From assembly GCA_016288295.1 (NCBI GenBank), contig JAEEYV010000021.1, positions 1 to 54,974 on the forward strand: a stretch of DNA of 54,974 nt. The letters are read 5' to 3'. This document shows, in pieces, positions 8,167 through 16,812 of the stretch (positions within the stretch are counted from its first letter, which is position 1; each line of letters opens with the position of its first letter). The notes beneath the pieces are model-generated. The model saw only the letters and a list, made by a program, of their open reading frames with translations, ran no database searches and had not been told where the DNA came from. The DNA comes from Alphaproteobacteria bacterium. Its GTDB lineage: Bacteria; Pseudomonadota; Alphaproteobacteria; RF32; CAG-239. The position numbers and the translations under genes were made by a program.

Positions 8167-8167
8167 A

Positions 8168-9844
8168 ATGTATGAAAAGTTATTTTATGAGACGTATGAT
8201 AACTATAAAATATATAAGATTTTAGGTGTTCCAGTTGTAAGTTGTGAACAAAAGGGAAATAAAAAAATAACAAAGATTTTAGGGGTAAAAATATCGCATA
8301 AACTTGCGGATATAGTTGCTATACAATTTTCATCAGATTTAAAAAACATTGAATGCAGATTTGAAGATAAGCGTAGATATAAGAAATTAGCAATTTTTGC
8401 ATCATTTAATAAAGATGGTTTAATTTTGGATTATGTCATTTATTATCTCAAAGAGCTAAAGAAGGTTGTCGATGGGATTATATTTGTAACGGATAATCCT
8501 ATTATGTCTTCGGAAATTGAAAAAATAAAAGATTTAGTTATCTATGCAAATTGTACTAGGCATGAAGAATATGATTTTGGTTCTTATAAACGTGGATATA
8601 TGTGGGCATTAAGGGAAGGTTTGTTGAATGACGCAGAAGAGCTAGTTTTGTGCAATGATAGCTGTTATGGTCCTGTCTATCCGTTCAAACAAATGTTTGA
8701 TGAAATGCGGGCTAAAAAATGCGATTTTTGGGGAATGACAGGCAATGAAGATGCTAAGCTTCCATATCATCTACAATCTTTTTTTCTGGTTTTTAATGAG
8801 GCTGTTTTTAAACATGAAAGTTTTGTAAGATTTTTTCAGAGGGTGAAGAAACAACGTTTTGTTTGGGATGTAATATCAAACTTTGAGGTCGGTCTTACAG
8901 ACTATTTGCTGAGTTTGGGCTTTTCTTGTGAAAGTTATATAAAAACTCCAATACAAGAAAGTATTGAAAATTGTTGCAGAGTTGGAAATCTTAATCCAAC
9001 AATCTTTCCTTTAAGTTTAATAAAAAAGTATAAAGCTCCATTAATTAAGGTTAAGGCTTTGAATGGGGGGTTTGGTAGTCTGTTACAAGAAGGTACAAAA
9101 GATTTACTTGAGTTTGTATGCAGTAAAAACCGTGAATTGTATGAATGTATGACAGTGAGTTTTTCGGTTATATTGCCAACGTATAATCGAAAATTTTGCA
9201 TTATGCGAGCGATTGATTCATTATTGGCACAAACGTATCAAAACTTTGAATTAATTATAGTTGATGATGGCTCATCTGATGGTACGGAAGATTTAATAAA
9301 GCAAAATTATTTTGAGCAAATTGCTGACGGAAAAATTATTTATCATAAATTGTTATCTAATCAAGGAGTTTGTCACGCCCGTAATATTGGAATAGAGATG
9401 TCTAAAAAAGAGTGGGTTGTCTATCTAGACAGCGATAATGTAATGTATGATAATTTTTTAGAGAGCTTTAAGAATGCTATTATTGATAATCCCAGACGGA
9501 AGGTTTTTTATGCACAAATTTGTTGCATGTCTAACAAAATGGTGATTGGGCATGATTTTAATTTTGCTAATTTATGTGCTGAGAATTATATAGATATGGG
9601 AGTATTTGTTCATAATAAATCAGTGATCAATAAGTATGGTAATTTTGATGAAAGCTTGAAGCGTCTAGTAGATTGGGATTTAATTATACGCTATACAAGA
9701 TATGAAACTCCGATATATTTGGCTCATCCCTTGCTTTTGTATGATGATAGCAATTTATATAAAAGGATTTCTAATTCTGAATCGTGCTTTCAGGCTAAAG
9801 AACAAATCGGAGAAAAATTGCGACAATATGATAAAACGGCATAA
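8168..9844 (+). CDS. Two-domain glycosyltransferase (RgpF-like plus GT2)
   Basis: This 558-residue protein joins two modules. Residues about 70-315 are RgpF/DUF616-like, with E-Y-D-F-G-S-Y-K-R-G and L-C-N-D-S-C-Y-G-P. Residues about 330-558 are a family 2 glycosyltransferase, with S-V-I-L-P-T-Y-N-R, I-V-D-D-G-S-S-D-G-T and a D-S-D metal site at 421-423. The N-terminus carries two short K-I-x-K-I-L-G-V repeats at about 14-22 and 33-41. It probably adds sugars to a surface polysaccharide at the inner face of the cytoplasmic membrane. It starts one base after the preceding stop, so the two are translationally coupled. The sugar donor is unknown. Confidence 0.87.
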   Translation: MYEKLFYETYDNYKIYKILGVPVVSCEQKGNKKITKILGVKISHKLADIVAIQFSSDLKNIECRFEDKRRYKKLAIFASFNKDGLILDYVIYYLKELKKVVDGIIFVTDNPIMSSEIEKIKDLVIYANCTRHEEYDFGSYKRGYMWALREGLLNDAEELVLCNDSCYGPVYPFKQMFDEMRAKKCDFWGMTGNEDAKLPYHLQSFFLVFNEAVFKHESFVRFFQRVKKQRFVWDVISNFEVGLTDYLLSLGFSCESYIKTPIQESIENCCRVGNLNPTIFPLSLIKKYKAPLIKVKALNGGFGSLLQEGTKDLLEFVCSKNRELYECMTVSFSVILPTYNRKFCIMRAIDSLLAQTYQNFELIIVDDGSSDGTEDLIKQNYFEQIADGKIIYHKLLSNQGVCHARNIGIEMSKKEWVVYLDSDNVMYDNFLESFKNAIIDNPRRKVFYAQICCMSNKMVIGHDFNFANLCAENYIDMGVFVHNKSVINKYGNFDESLKRLVDWDLIIRYTRYETPIYLAHPLLLYDDSNLYKRISNSESCFQAKEQIGEKLRQYDKTA

Positions 9845-9958
9845 TTTCCTGTCTTTATTGATTATCCAAAATTCCGGCTGATAAATTGTTCGTTGTGGTT
9901 GCAGTTTAAATAAAATTACCTATATATTTATTGTAATCATAAATAGGACAATAAGATA

Positions 9959-12286
9959 ATGGATAATAAAGAAACTTTTCCTCTTTTACCACTTAGAGAT
10001 ATTGTGGTTTACCCAAAAATGATCGTGCCGTTGTTTGTTGGACGTGAAAAATCAATCAGAGCTTTGCAAACGGCAATTGACAATGATCAGAATATTGTAT
10101 TGGCTACACAAAAAGATGCAGCAATCGAGCATCCGGAAGCCAAAGATATTTTTAAAGTCGGAACTTTGGGCACGGTTGTGCAGCTGGTTAAACTTCCGGA
10201 CGGAACGGTTAAGGTTTTGGTCGAGGGGATAGAACGTGTTTCTTTGGACGAGTTTATTCCTAATGATGGTTTTATGAAGGTGGAAATAACGCGCTTGCCG
10301 GAGGCAGAATCTCACGATGTTGAAGAAGAAGCTTTATCCCGCGCCGTAATGTCAGAATTTGAAGAATATGTAAAGCTGTCTAAAAAAACGCCGCCGGAGG
10401 TTTTGGTTTCGGTCAGCCAAATTGATGATCTTACCAAACTGGCGGACACAATTGCTTCACACCTCTCGCTTAAGATTGAGGAAAAGCAGTCGTTGTTAGA
10501 GAGTATTTCGTTAAAAGACCGTTTCCATAAATTGTTGGAACTGATGAACTCCGAGATGACTCTGCTTGAGGTCGAAAACAAAATTAAGACCCGGGTTAAA
10601 AAACAAATGGAAAAAAGCCAAAAAGAGTATTATTTGAACGAGCAAATGAGAGCTATTCAAAAAGAACTCGGCGATGGTGAGGAAGAAAATGAGATAGAAA
10701 CTTATATTAAGCGTATCCATAAGACCCATTTGTCAAAAGAAGCTCGGGAAAAAGCCCTGTCTGAGGTTAAAAAACTCAAAACAATGAGCGTTATGTCGGC
10801 AGAAGCTACAGTGGTGCGCAATTATTTGGATTGGTTGTTGGATATTCCATGGAAAAAAGAGTCAAAAGTAAATAAAGACCTTGAAAAGGCCATGAATATT
10901 TTGGAGGAAGATCATTACGGGTTAGAAAAAGTTAAAGACCGTATTTTGGAATATTTGGCGGTGCAATCACGTGCCGATAAGGTAAAAGGACCAATTCTTT
11001 GCCTGTTCGGACCTCCGGGAGTGGGCAAAACCTCTTTGGGGCAGTCAATAGCACGTGCAACCGGAAGAAGCTTTGTACGCGCTTCTTTGGGCGGTATGAA
11101 AGATGAAGCTGAAATCAGAGGACATCGTCGAACATATATTGGTTCAATGCCGGGCAAGATTATTAAAGGTATGAAAAAAGCCGGAACATCAAACCCACTG
11201 TTTTTGTTGGATGAAATTGATAAACTTGGCAGTGATTGGCGTGGAGATCCAAGTTCGGCATTGTTGGAAGTTTTGGATCCGGAGCAAAATAATACTTTCC
11301 AAGATCATTATTTGGAAGTTGATTATGATTTGTCTGACGTTATGTTCGTGACCACAGCTAACAGTCTTGATATGCCGCGTCCTTTGTTGGATCGTATGGA
11401 AATCATTCGTCTTTCCGGTTATACCGAAGATGAAAAGATTGAAATAGCAAAACGGCACTTGTTACCGAAAATATTTAAGGAAAATGCCGTAAAATCGGAA
11501 GAACTGTCGGTTAGCGACGGAGCCATACGAGATATTGTGCGTTATTATACACGTGAGGCCGGGGTGCGCAATTTGGAACGTGAGTTGTCGAATATTGCAC
11601 GCAAAGCAATTAAAGCTCTGTTGATGGATAAGCGTAAGAAAACTCCGCTTAAAGTTACGGAAAAGAATCTGAGTGACTATCTTGGCGTGCGTAAGTTTAG
11701 CTTTGGCGAGGCGGAGCAGGAGGATCATGTCGGAGTTACGACCGGTTTGGCTTGGACCGAAGTCGGGGGCGATATTTTGTTTATTGAGGCGGTGGATATG
11801 CCGGGAAAAGGCAAAATTATGCAGACCGGAAAACTTGGCGATGTAATGAAGGAATCAATTGAGACCGCTTATTCGGTTGTTCGTTCGCATGCTAAAAAAT
11901 TGGGAATCGATCCGGAAGTTTTTGAAAAAACGGATGTTCATGTTCATGTGCCGGAAGGAGCAACTCCAAAAGATGGACCGTCTGCGGGTATTGCTATGTA
12001 TACCACTTTGGTTTCGGTATTTACTAAAACGCCGGTACGTAAGGATGTAGCAATGACGGGCGAGATTACCTTGCAGGGCAGAGTGTTGCCGATTGGCGGG
12101 TTGAAAGAAAAACTTCTGTCGGCTTTGCGCGGTGGTATCAAAACCGTGATTATACCTAAAGAAAACGAAAAAGACTTGGTTGAAATCCCTGATAATGTAA
12201 AGAAGGGACTGAAAATTATTCCGGTAAGCGAAGTCGGGGAGGTGCTAGATATTGCTTTGCACCGAAAATGCAGGCTTAAAAAGTAA
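9959..12286 (+). CDS. lon: ATP-dependent Lon protease
   Basis: This is a complete Lon protease of 775 residues. It has the N-terminal LAN substrate-binding domain (starting L-P-L-R-D-I-V-V-Y-P), then the AAA+ module with Walker A GPPGVGKT at about 351-358 and Walker B F-L-L-D-E-I-D-K. The C-terminal protease domain follows, with the catalytic Ser in P-K-D-G-P-S-A-G (about 675) and Lys in G-G-L-K-E-K (about 716). It degrades damaged and regulatory proteins in the cytoplasm. The order lon, HU, tRNA-Val is usual in Alphaproteobacteria. AGGA lies before the ATG. I see no convincing heat-shock promoter. Confidence 0.98.
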   Translation: MDNKETFPLLPLRDIVVYPKMIVPLFVGREKSIRALQTAIDNDQNIVLATQKDAAIEHPEAKDIFKVGTLGTVVQLVKLPDGTVKVLVEGIERVSLDEFIPNDGFMKVEITRLPEAESHDVEEEALSRAVMSEFEEYVKLSKKTPPEVLVSVSQIDDLTKLADTIASHLSLKIEEKQSLLESISLKDRFHKLLELMNSEMTLLEVENKIKTRVKKQMEKSQKEYYLNEQMRAIQKELGDGEEENEIETYIKRIHKTHLSKEAREKALSEVKKLKTMSVMSAEATVVRNYLDWLLDIPWKKESKVNKDLEKAMNILEEDHYGLEKVKDRILEYLAVQSRADKVKGPILCLFGPPGVGKTSLGQSIARATGRSFVRASLGGMKDEAEIRGHRRTYIGSMPGKIIKGMKKAGTSNPLFLLDEIDKLGSDWRGDPSSALLEVLDPEQNNTFQDHYLEVDYDLSDVMFVTTANSLDMPRPLLDRMEIIRLSGYTEDEKIEIAKRHLLPKIFKENAVKSEELSVSDGAIRDIVRYYTREAGVRNLERELSNIARKAIKALLMDKRKKTPLKVTEKNLSDYLGVRKFSFGEAEQEDHVGVTTGLAWTEVGGDILFIEAVDMPGKGKIMQTGKLGDVMKESIETAYSVVRSHAKKLGIDPEVFEKTDVHVHVPEGATPKDGPSAGIAMYTTLVSVFTKTPVRKDVAMTGEITLQGRVLPIGGLKEKLLSALRGGIKTVIIPKENEKDLVEIPDNVKKGLKIIPVSEVGEVLDIALHRKCRLKK

Positions 12287-12297
12287 TTTGGTAAAAG

Positions 12298-12326
12298 AGC
12301 GTGGTTGTTTGTGACCACGCTTTTTT
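12298..12326 (+). terminator. Intrinsic terminator of lon
   Basis: An 8-bp stem (AGCGTGGT/ACCACGCT) with an 8-nt loop is followed by six T. Confidence 0.85.
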
Positions 12327-12483
12327 GTAAAGCAATTTGAAAAGAATCGAAAAAAATGAATATTTAGAATCAAAATAATGGGGTAACATGCGGTTTTTAT
12401 GGCAAAAAAGTTGTTGATAAGACGATTTTTCCTTTATTTTGGGGCTAAAAATCAAAAATTGTGAAAAAAAACGTTGAATTTAT

Positions 12484-12512
12484 TTGACTTGCAAAAAAAA
12501 AGATACTTAAAT
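12484..12512 (+). promoter_or_regulatory. Promoter of the HU gene
   Basis: TTGACT (12484-12489), a 17-nt A-rich spacer and TTAAAT (12507-12512) lie about 65 nt upstream of the HU start. The rest of the 290-nt gap between lon and HU is AT-rich, and I see nothing else in it. Confidence 0.5.
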
Positions 12513-12576
12513 TTTACTGTAATGCGGTGGTTTGCTACCGTTTTTGAATTAACATTTTATATAGGGAGTCCCTTTC

Positions 12577-12852
12577 ATGAATAAAAATGAACTTATTTCT
12601 TGCATGGCAAGCTCAACAGGTATGACAAAAACTGATTCTGCTAAAGCTTTGGATGCTTTCATTAATTCAGTTACAAAATCTTTGAAATCTGGTAAAGAAG
12701 TTCGTTTGGTTGGTTTTGGTACATTCGGCGTTTCTAAACGCGCTGCCACAACCGGTCGCAACCCACGTACAGGCGCTGCAATCAAAATTCCTGCTCGTAA
12801 AGTTGCTAAGTTCAAACCTGGTAAATCTTTGATGGAAACAGTTAACAAATAA
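12577..12852 (+). CDS. hup: DNA-binding protein HU
   Basis: This 91-residue protein is a typical HU, a small basic nucleoid protein that binds and bends DNA as a dimer. The signature V-G-F-G-T-F is at about residues 46-51, followed by the DNA-grasping arm with R-N-P-R-T-G at about 62-67. It starts with the normal N-K-N-E-L helix and ends with the amphipathic C-terminal helix. AGGGAG precedes the ATG. Its location downstream of lon agrees with alphaproteobacterial hupB. It has its own promoter and a strong terminator, consistent with high expression. Confidence 0.97.
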   Translation: MNKNELISCMASSTGMTKTDSAKALDAFINSVTKSLKSGKEVRLVGFGTFGVSKRAATTGRNPRTGAAIKIPARKVAKFKPGKSLMETVNK

Positions 12853-12874
12853 TTGCTAACGGTTCGTAAAAACT

Positions 12875-12903
12875 AGAGGCGGTTATATTCCGCCTCTTTT
12901 TTT
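12875..12903 (+). terminator. Intrinsic terminator of the HU gene
   Basis: An 8-bp stem (AGAGGCGG/CCGCCTCT) with a 7-nt loop is followed by a T run. Confidence 0.9.
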
Positions 12904-12915
12904 CCGGATGAAAAA

Positions 12916-13239
12916 ATGTTAAAGTTGTTAAAAGAAAAATACTTAAAGAAGATTTTGTTGTTTTTGGGCGGAAGTTTTGCTCTTCCGACATTGACAGGCG
13001 GATGGATGTATGATTTGTTCGGAACTTCGGATTGGAGTGAAATCGGTAGTAAGATTTTGCATCCTTCGCAATGGCTTGATGCCTTTACGGTTTATACAAT
13101 AGCATTTTTGACTTTTGGATATTTGCCTGAAAAAATCAGTAAGAGAAATTGGTTTGTGAAATTTATATATTTTGTGATTTATTATTTGGTTTTGTTGAAA
13201 ATATCAAGATTTTTTATCGGGGGTGGAGCAGGAGAATAA
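12916..13239 (+). CDS. Small membrane protein, unknown
   Basis: This 107-residue protein has a basic start, a hydrophobic stretch at about 12-24, and two further membrane segments at about 55-70 and 82-102. It ends in a Gly-rich tail. No family is recognised. GGA lies 6 nt before the ATG. It follows the HU terminator closely and may depend on read-through. It is followed by tRNA-Val. Length and hydrophobicity suggest an inner-membrane accessory protein, but nothing fixes its role. Confidence 0.6.
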   Translation: MLKLLKEKYLKKILLFLGGSFALPTLTGGWMYDLFGTSDWSEIGSKILHPSQWLDAFTVYTIAFLTFGYLPEKISKRNWFVKFIYFVIYYLVLLKISRFFIGGGAGE

Positions 13240-13268
13240 AAAAAATCACACAATGATGAATTTTTTGC

Positions 13269-13297
13269 TTGATTTATTGTTTTAAAGTAGTTATAAA
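13269..13297 (+). promoter_or_regulatory. Promoter of tRNA-Val
   Basis: TTGATT (13269-13274), a 17-nt spacer and TATAAA (13292-13297) lie about 18 nt before the mature tRNA. Confidence 0.65.
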
Positions 13298-13315
13298 CTG
13301 TTTCATTGAATGAAT

Positions 13316-13391
13316 GGGAGTTTAGCTCAGCTGGAAGAGCATCTCGTTTACACCGAGAGGGTCGGGAGTTCGAACCTCTCAACTCCCACCA
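13316..13391 (+). tRNA. tRNA-Val (anticodon UAC)
   Basis: A 76-nt cloverleaf is complete. The acceptor stem is GGGAGTT/AACTCCC. The anticodon stem TCTCG/CGAGA holds a 7-nt loop with anticodon TAC. The T-loop is TTCGAAC. The 3' CCA is encoded in the DNA. It sits after HU, as commonly seen in Alphaproteobacteria, and has its own promoter and terminator. Confidence 0.96.
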
Positions 13392-13396
13392 ATCAG

Positions 13397-13419
13397 AACC
13401 GCCTTAAGGGCGGTTTTTT
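13397..13419 (+). terminator. Intrinsic terminator of tRNA-Val
   Basis: A 7-bp stem (AACCGCC/GGCGGTT) with a 5-nt loop is followed by six T. Confidence 0.85.
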
Positions 13420-13451
13420 GTGGCAATATAGTACGTTAACAATGAGAATAA

Positions 13452-13480
13452 AGAGGCGACACCATCAGGGTGTCGCCTCT
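13452..13480. terminator. Perfect 12-bp hairpin, weak terminator
   Basis: AGAGGCGACACC and its complement GGTGTCGCCTCT flank a 5-nt loop. The following GTGTTTT is only a weak T tract, so this may be a backup terminator or a stand-alone palindrome between tRNA-Val and the converging gene. Confidence 0.5.
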
Positions 13481-13498
13481 GTGTTTTAGTTTGCAGAT

Positions 13499-13533
13499 AA
13501 CACAAAAGCCACCGGAGTGGCGGCTTTTGTGTT
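13499..13533 (-). terminator. Bidirectional terminator of the 13.5-kb membrane gene
   Basis: AACACAAAAGCC (13499-13510) pairs with GGCTTTTGTGTT (13522-13533). The A and T tracts on both sides let it work in either direction. Confidence 0.65.
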
Positions 13534-13542
13534 AAGTAAGAC

Positions 13543-13998
13543 TTAGTCTTTGCGGTGACAAGCTAAAAGTATGGGATGCACGATTAAAGCTCGTACCACG
13601 GGGATTCCGACCAAAACCCACCACCAATAGGCGGAGTCAACTTCGGGGATTGGAAGTTCTCCGTGGAGTTGTTCTACCTCATAGTGGAACTCCCGAAACG
13701 GGAAGTTTGGCTCAATGGGGTCCATCCAGGGGGCTAAGTTGGGATCACTAGGTTCTGGCCACAGAGCCATTAGCCACATAATAGTGAAGAACAGAAGACA
13801 CCCGATGATGTGTATTTTTGGCATAAGCCACGAGTGATCGTCTTGCCCCGTGGTGCAGCAGGTTTCAATAAATGTAATGCATACCACGAAGATGGCAACA
13901 GGCACAAGACCGCAAGTTACGGCCACAACGAATAATATGATTGCTCCGATTGTGGCAATCAAAAAGGCTTCCCGCCAGTTACTTGAATTATTTTTCAT
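13543..13998 (-). CDS. Unknown three-pass membrane protein, no Shine-Dalgarno
   Basis: This 151-residue protein has hydrophobic segments at about 10-45 (probably two passes), 60-80 and 122-145. A Pro/Glu/Trp-rich acidic loop lies at about 80-118. No family is recognised. No Shine-Dalgarno sequence precedes the ATG. Instead a promoter (TTGATT, 17 nt, TACATT on the minus strand, 14081-14053) is followed by an AT-rich leader with repeated TTAATTAA and TTATTATTA. The same arrangement is found at eight other genes in the window. Its Cys- and Trp-rich membrane segments and lone position give no clear function. Confidence 0.65.
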   Translation of the reverse strand: MKNNSSNWREAFLIATIGAIILFVVAVTCGLVPVAIFVVCITFIETCCTTGQDDHSWLMPKIHIIGCLLFFTIMWLMALWPEPSDPNLAPWMDPIEPNFPFREFHYEVEQLHGELPIPEVDSAYWWWVLVGIPVVRALIVHPILLACHRKD

Positions 13999-14052
13999 AA
14001 GAAGTAATAATAAGTTAGTTAGTTAATTAATTAATAATGTTTGAATGAACAT

Positions 14053-14081
14053 AATGTATCACAACTCAGGACAAAAATCAA
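14053..14081 (-). promoter_or_regulatory. Promoter of the 13.5-kb gene (Shine-Dalgarno-less class)
   Basis: On the minus strand, TTGATT (14081-14076), a 17-nt spacer and TACATT (14058-14053) are followed by a leader of about 54 nt without a Shine-Dalgarno sequence. Confidence 0.5.
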
Positions 14082-14135
14082 TAGAAAAATGACAAAAACA
14101 TAAAATTATAGCAATACAGTTGGCGTTGTTTAAAC

Positions 14136-14164
14136 TTGACAAAAATGGTTTAACGTTATACGTT
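14136..14164 (+). promoter_or_regulatory. Promoter of the 14.2-kb gene (Shine-Dalgarno-less class)
   Basis: TTGACA (14136-14141), a 17-nt spacer and TACGTT (14159-14164) are followed by a 54-nt leader that contains TATTATTA and no Shine-Dalgarno sequence. Confidence 0.55.
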
Positions 14165-14218
14165 AGAGATTAATGTTTGTATTATTAGCTTTATTTTTAA
14201 TTCTTAAAACTTTACCTT

Positions 14219-15352
14219 ATGGATGATGTTATTGGAAATGGTCATCATCAAGAAATAAACTGGAACGGTGATACGTTGCCACTTTATGTCAAGATGCTTG
14301 ACGGAACTTACAAAATCGTTTCGAATTTGGAAGCTGGTATGGAGTTTGTGGGTATTGCTACAAAACGAGGATTGCTTTTGAACGTAGCAATCAGTCCTTC
14401 AGAGTGCAAAATTCGTTATGTTGGTCTGCTGAACGCGGAAGCGGGTTTTGCATACCCGGATGCGCGCCCTCTTAATGAAGATGATGTCTTCAATTGTGAG
14501 GATTGTGTTACAGATCTCTGGGAATCGTCATCAAGGCTTTTTCGTACTGTCAAGTCATTAAAAGAAGCCGGAATTGAGTTGTTTGATTTTTCGAAAGGGA
14601 TTGTATATTTGCCAATTCCAACCTCGTATTTCGGTGTTGGGTGTCGGCTTTACAATCTCGGAGGTGTTTCTGATACCATAGGTATCGAGGATGTATCAAT
14701 AATGTATCTCTTCTTGGACAAGGAGTGTTTACCCGAAGAACTCCAAGCTGTTTTCCCAACTGGAGTACAGATGGAAACTTCTGTTAAAAGAGAAGAGCCT
14801 GTACCACCTCCACTAGTTGGGCAAACGTCGCGGCCTCTGAGCAATGATGCAAAGAAATTTCCGTTAGAGTTGCTTCTGAGTAATGAACGCGGAGATCGTA
14901 TCAGAAGTTATCAGCTAAAAGATGGTTACAAGGTTGATGGTGTTATCTTATTGGGGGGGCTTGTGGTTTTGCAAGAGACTATCAAGCCCGAAGCAACCGG
15001 TAAAAAAGACATGACATTTCATGATTTGAAAGTTATGGCCGATAATGCTTATCGGAGATCACGTCCATTGTATGATGAGTATGCATGTTGTCCGGCTCTG
15101 CTTACGTTGCTTTTGCTTGAGCGCGAGAGATACCAAAAAACTGCTAAGATGCTTGTTGTTTGCGGTATTAAGATGCCGAGTATCGATGAACAAGTGTATT
15201 ACACAAAAGGTCTTTTTGATGATGCTGACTATGTCGATTTTGTTTGGGTATCTGGTATGACCTATGGCTCTGCAAAAATTAGCTGTGTAGAAGAAATGAT
15301 TTTGGTCGCACAAGCTTCGGAGCTTCTTCCCCTTGAGTATTCAGAGTATTAA
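14219..15352 (+). CDS. Unknown soluble protein (377 aa), no Shine-Dalgarno
   Basis: This 377-residue protein has no signal peptide or membrane segment and no family I recognise. Residues about 15-170 look like a globular alpha/beta domain. A Pro-rich, charged linker at about 185-205 leads to a second domain at about 215-377. It is acidic and fairly rich in Cys. Many codons end in C or G compared with the AT-rich housekeeping neighbours. The ATG has no Shine-Dalgarno sequence and follows the AT-rich leader class described in the findings. A hairpin terminator follows. Recent acquisition is possible but not shown. Confidence 0.65.
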   Translation: MDDVIGNGHHQEINWNGDTLPLYVKMLDGTYKIVSNLEAGMEFVGIATKRGLLLNVAISPSECKIRYVGLLNAEAGFAYPDARPLNEDDVFNCEDCVTDLWESSSRLFRTVKSLKEAGIELFDFSKGIVYLPIPTSYFGVGCRLYNLGGVSDTIGIEDVSIMYLFLDKECLPEELQAVFPTGVQMETSVKREEPVPPPLVGQTSRPLSNDAKKFPLELLLSNERGDRIRSYQLKDGYKVDGVILLGGLVVLQETIKPEATGKKDMTFHDLKVMADNAYRRSRPLYDEYACCPALLTLLLLERERYQKTAKMLVVCGIKMPSIDEQVYYTKGLFDDADYVDFVWVSGMTYGSAKISCVEEMILVAQASELLPLEYSEY

Positions 15353-15370
15353 AATCTGATTGCATTCAGA

Positions 15371-15396
15371 TAAAGCCCTGTGAAAACAGGGCTTTA
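15371..15396. terminator. Bidirectional terminator between converging genes
   Basis: TAAAGCCCTGT pairs perfectly with ACAGGGCTTTA around a GAAA loop and can serve both the 14.2-kb gene and mtnN. Confidence 0.8.
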
Positions 15397-15401
15397 TCAT
15401 T

Positions 15402-16064
15402 TTAAATAGCTTTGAGCGTTAAATCAATCATTTGTGTTGCAAGGTGAGGGACATTTTGCCAGAAGTTATTGTAATGTTCAATTTGTTGTTTTTGTCCGAC
15501 GACATCGCTGATAATTCGGAGTGAGATAAAGGGAATATTGTTTATGTAGCACGTTTGAGCAACGGCAGCACTTTCCATATCTACAGCAAGAGCAGTGGGA
15601 AAATCTTTTTTGATTTGTTTCAGGCGTTCGGGGTCGGTTAAAAACTGGTCACCGGTAACAGTTAATCCTATTTTGAATTGCGGAGCTGATTGGGATATTT
15701 TTTGAATATCGTCGTCAGGTGAGCTATAGTAGAGCGGAAAATCTTGAACTTGTCCGAGGTCGTTGTCTTTACCACAATAGACGTCATGGTAGCATACATG
15801 GGCCGCAAGCACGACATCGCCTTGTTTAAGACAATCATCTATACCGCCGGCAAGACCGGTATTTATGACTAAATTTGCACCGAGCTGACAAGCCTTATTG
15901 GTGGCTAAGGCGGCGTTTACTTTACCAATGCCGGATTTAATCAATATTATTTTTTTTTGGTAAACTTCAGCGTTGGTACTTTGCTCATCATCAACAAAGG
16001 GATATAGTGTTTTTACGGCATCATACTCACTTTGCATAGCAGTTATTATGGCGATTTTTTTCAT
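15402..16064 (-). CDS. mtnN: 5'-methylthioadenosine/S-adenosylhomocysteine nucleosidase
   Basis: This 220-residue enzyme is in the MTA/SAH nucleosidase (Pfs) family. It hydrolyses 5'-methylthioadenosine and S-adenosylhomocysteine to adenine plus the thioribose sugar, feeding methionine salvage and activated-methyl recycling. Landmarks are the N-terminal I-I-T-A-M-Q-S-E (catalytic Glu about 13), N-T-G-L-A-G at about 68-73, T-G-D-Q-F at about 137-141, and the substrate-binding V-D-M-E-S-A-A-V. S-D-V near residue 186 holds the catalytic Asp. TAAGGA lies upstream of the ATG. It is transcribed alone. Confidence 0.93.
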   Translation of the reverse strand: MKKIAIITAMQSEYDAVKTLYPFVDDEQSTNAEVYQKKIILIKSGIGKVNAALATNKACQLGANLVINTGLAGGIDDCLKQGDVVLAAHVCYHDVYCGKDNDLGQVQDFPLYYSSPDDDIQKISQSAPQFKIGLTVTGDQFLTDPERLKQIKKDFPTALAVDMESAAVAQTCYINNIPFISLRIISDVVGQKQQIEHYNNFWQNVPHLATQMIDLTLKAI

Positions 16065-16119
16065 TTTGATTCCTTAAGGATGGTTAATTTTAGGGGAGAA
16101 TATCACAAAAAATTTTATA

Positions 16120-16147
16120 TTGCAAATTTTAGAAAAAATGTTAGTCT
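16120..16147 (+). promoter_or_regulatory. Promoter of the 16.2-kb gene (Shine-Dalgarno-less class)
   Basis: TTGCAA (16120-16125), a 16-nt spacer and TAGTCT (16142-16147) are followed by a 43-nt leader containing CTATTATTAAC and no Shine-Dalgarno sequence. The -35 is weaker than at the other members. Confidence 0.4.
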
Positions 16148-16190
16148 GCGAGCAATTGACTATTATTAACTTTTCTTATTTTTTATCTTT

Positions 16191-16745
16191 ATGGACAAGT
16201 CTTTTATTATTAAAGTGCGAAAGCATGTGTGCTTGGTCTTAGGGTTTGTACTGTTTGGCGCAGGAATTGTGGCACTTGTTGCAACCGGTGGTCAAGCTTT
16301 CCAGTTTGTAATGAGTTGCTGTGCTGTCGGAATGTTGCTATGTGCAGTTGAGGCTACATTGTCCGGTATCTCTGCAATTAAGGAAAAACGTAAAACAACG
16401 GCAATACGCACTTGGGGAATGGCGTATTTCCTGTTTATTTGTGCATGGATATTTGGAATACAAGGAGTTCCTTGGTGGCCTACAATTAATCTGCATTATA
16501 TTGTAGTGAAATTTATCTTCATTTTGCTTATGATTGATGTGGTCGTTCTGCTGTGTTGGCAGTTGATTGATTGTTGGGATGATAACGCAAAAGAAGATGG
16601 CGGTTGTGTGGCATTTGTACTTTTCGTAATTTTTATTATCGCCGGAATTGTAATGATTTTAATGACAATCAGTGCCGATCCATCTGAATTTGTTATTCCG
16701 GATAAATATCCGGTATCAAGTTTTGCCGAGCTGTTTGCGTCATAG
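16191..16745 (+). CDS. Unknown multi-pass membrane protein, no Shine-Dalgarno
   Basis: This 184-residue protein has about five hydrophobic segments, at about 12-32, 38-58, 74-92, 102-125 and 140-162, with a short polar tail. The segments contain several Cys and Trp. No family is recognised. The start has no Shine-Dalgarno sequence and carries the AT-rich leader shared by the unusual gene class. A long hairpin terminator follows immediately. It probably sits in the inner membrane; its function is unknown. Confidence 0.6.
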   Translation: MDKSFIIKVRKHVCLVLGFVLFGAGIVALVATGGQAFQFVMSCCAVGMLLCAVEATLSGISAIKEKRKTTAIRTWGMAYFLFICAWIFGIQGVPWWPTINLHYIVVKFIFILLMIDVVVLLCWQLIDCWDDNAKEDGGCVAFVLFVIFIIAGIVMILMTISADPSEFVIPDKYPVSSFAELFAS

Positions 16746-16760
16746 TTTTTAATTAAATTA

Positions 16761-16798
16761 AAAAAGGAGGGGAACCTTGCAAGGTTTCCCTCCTTTTT
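16761..16798. terminator. Long bidirectional terminator
   Basis: AAAAAGGAGGG pairs with CCCTCCTTTTT, and the stem continues inside as AACCTT/AAGGTT. T runs on both strands let it serve both converging genes. Confidence 0.8.
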
Positions 16799-16812
16799 GT
16801 ATGAGAGTAGTC

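Noticed and set aside
9845..9958. A heat-shock (sigma-32) promoter for lon
   Set aside because: I looked for CTTGAA and CCCCAT-like boxes with suitable spacing upstream of lon and found none that was convincing.
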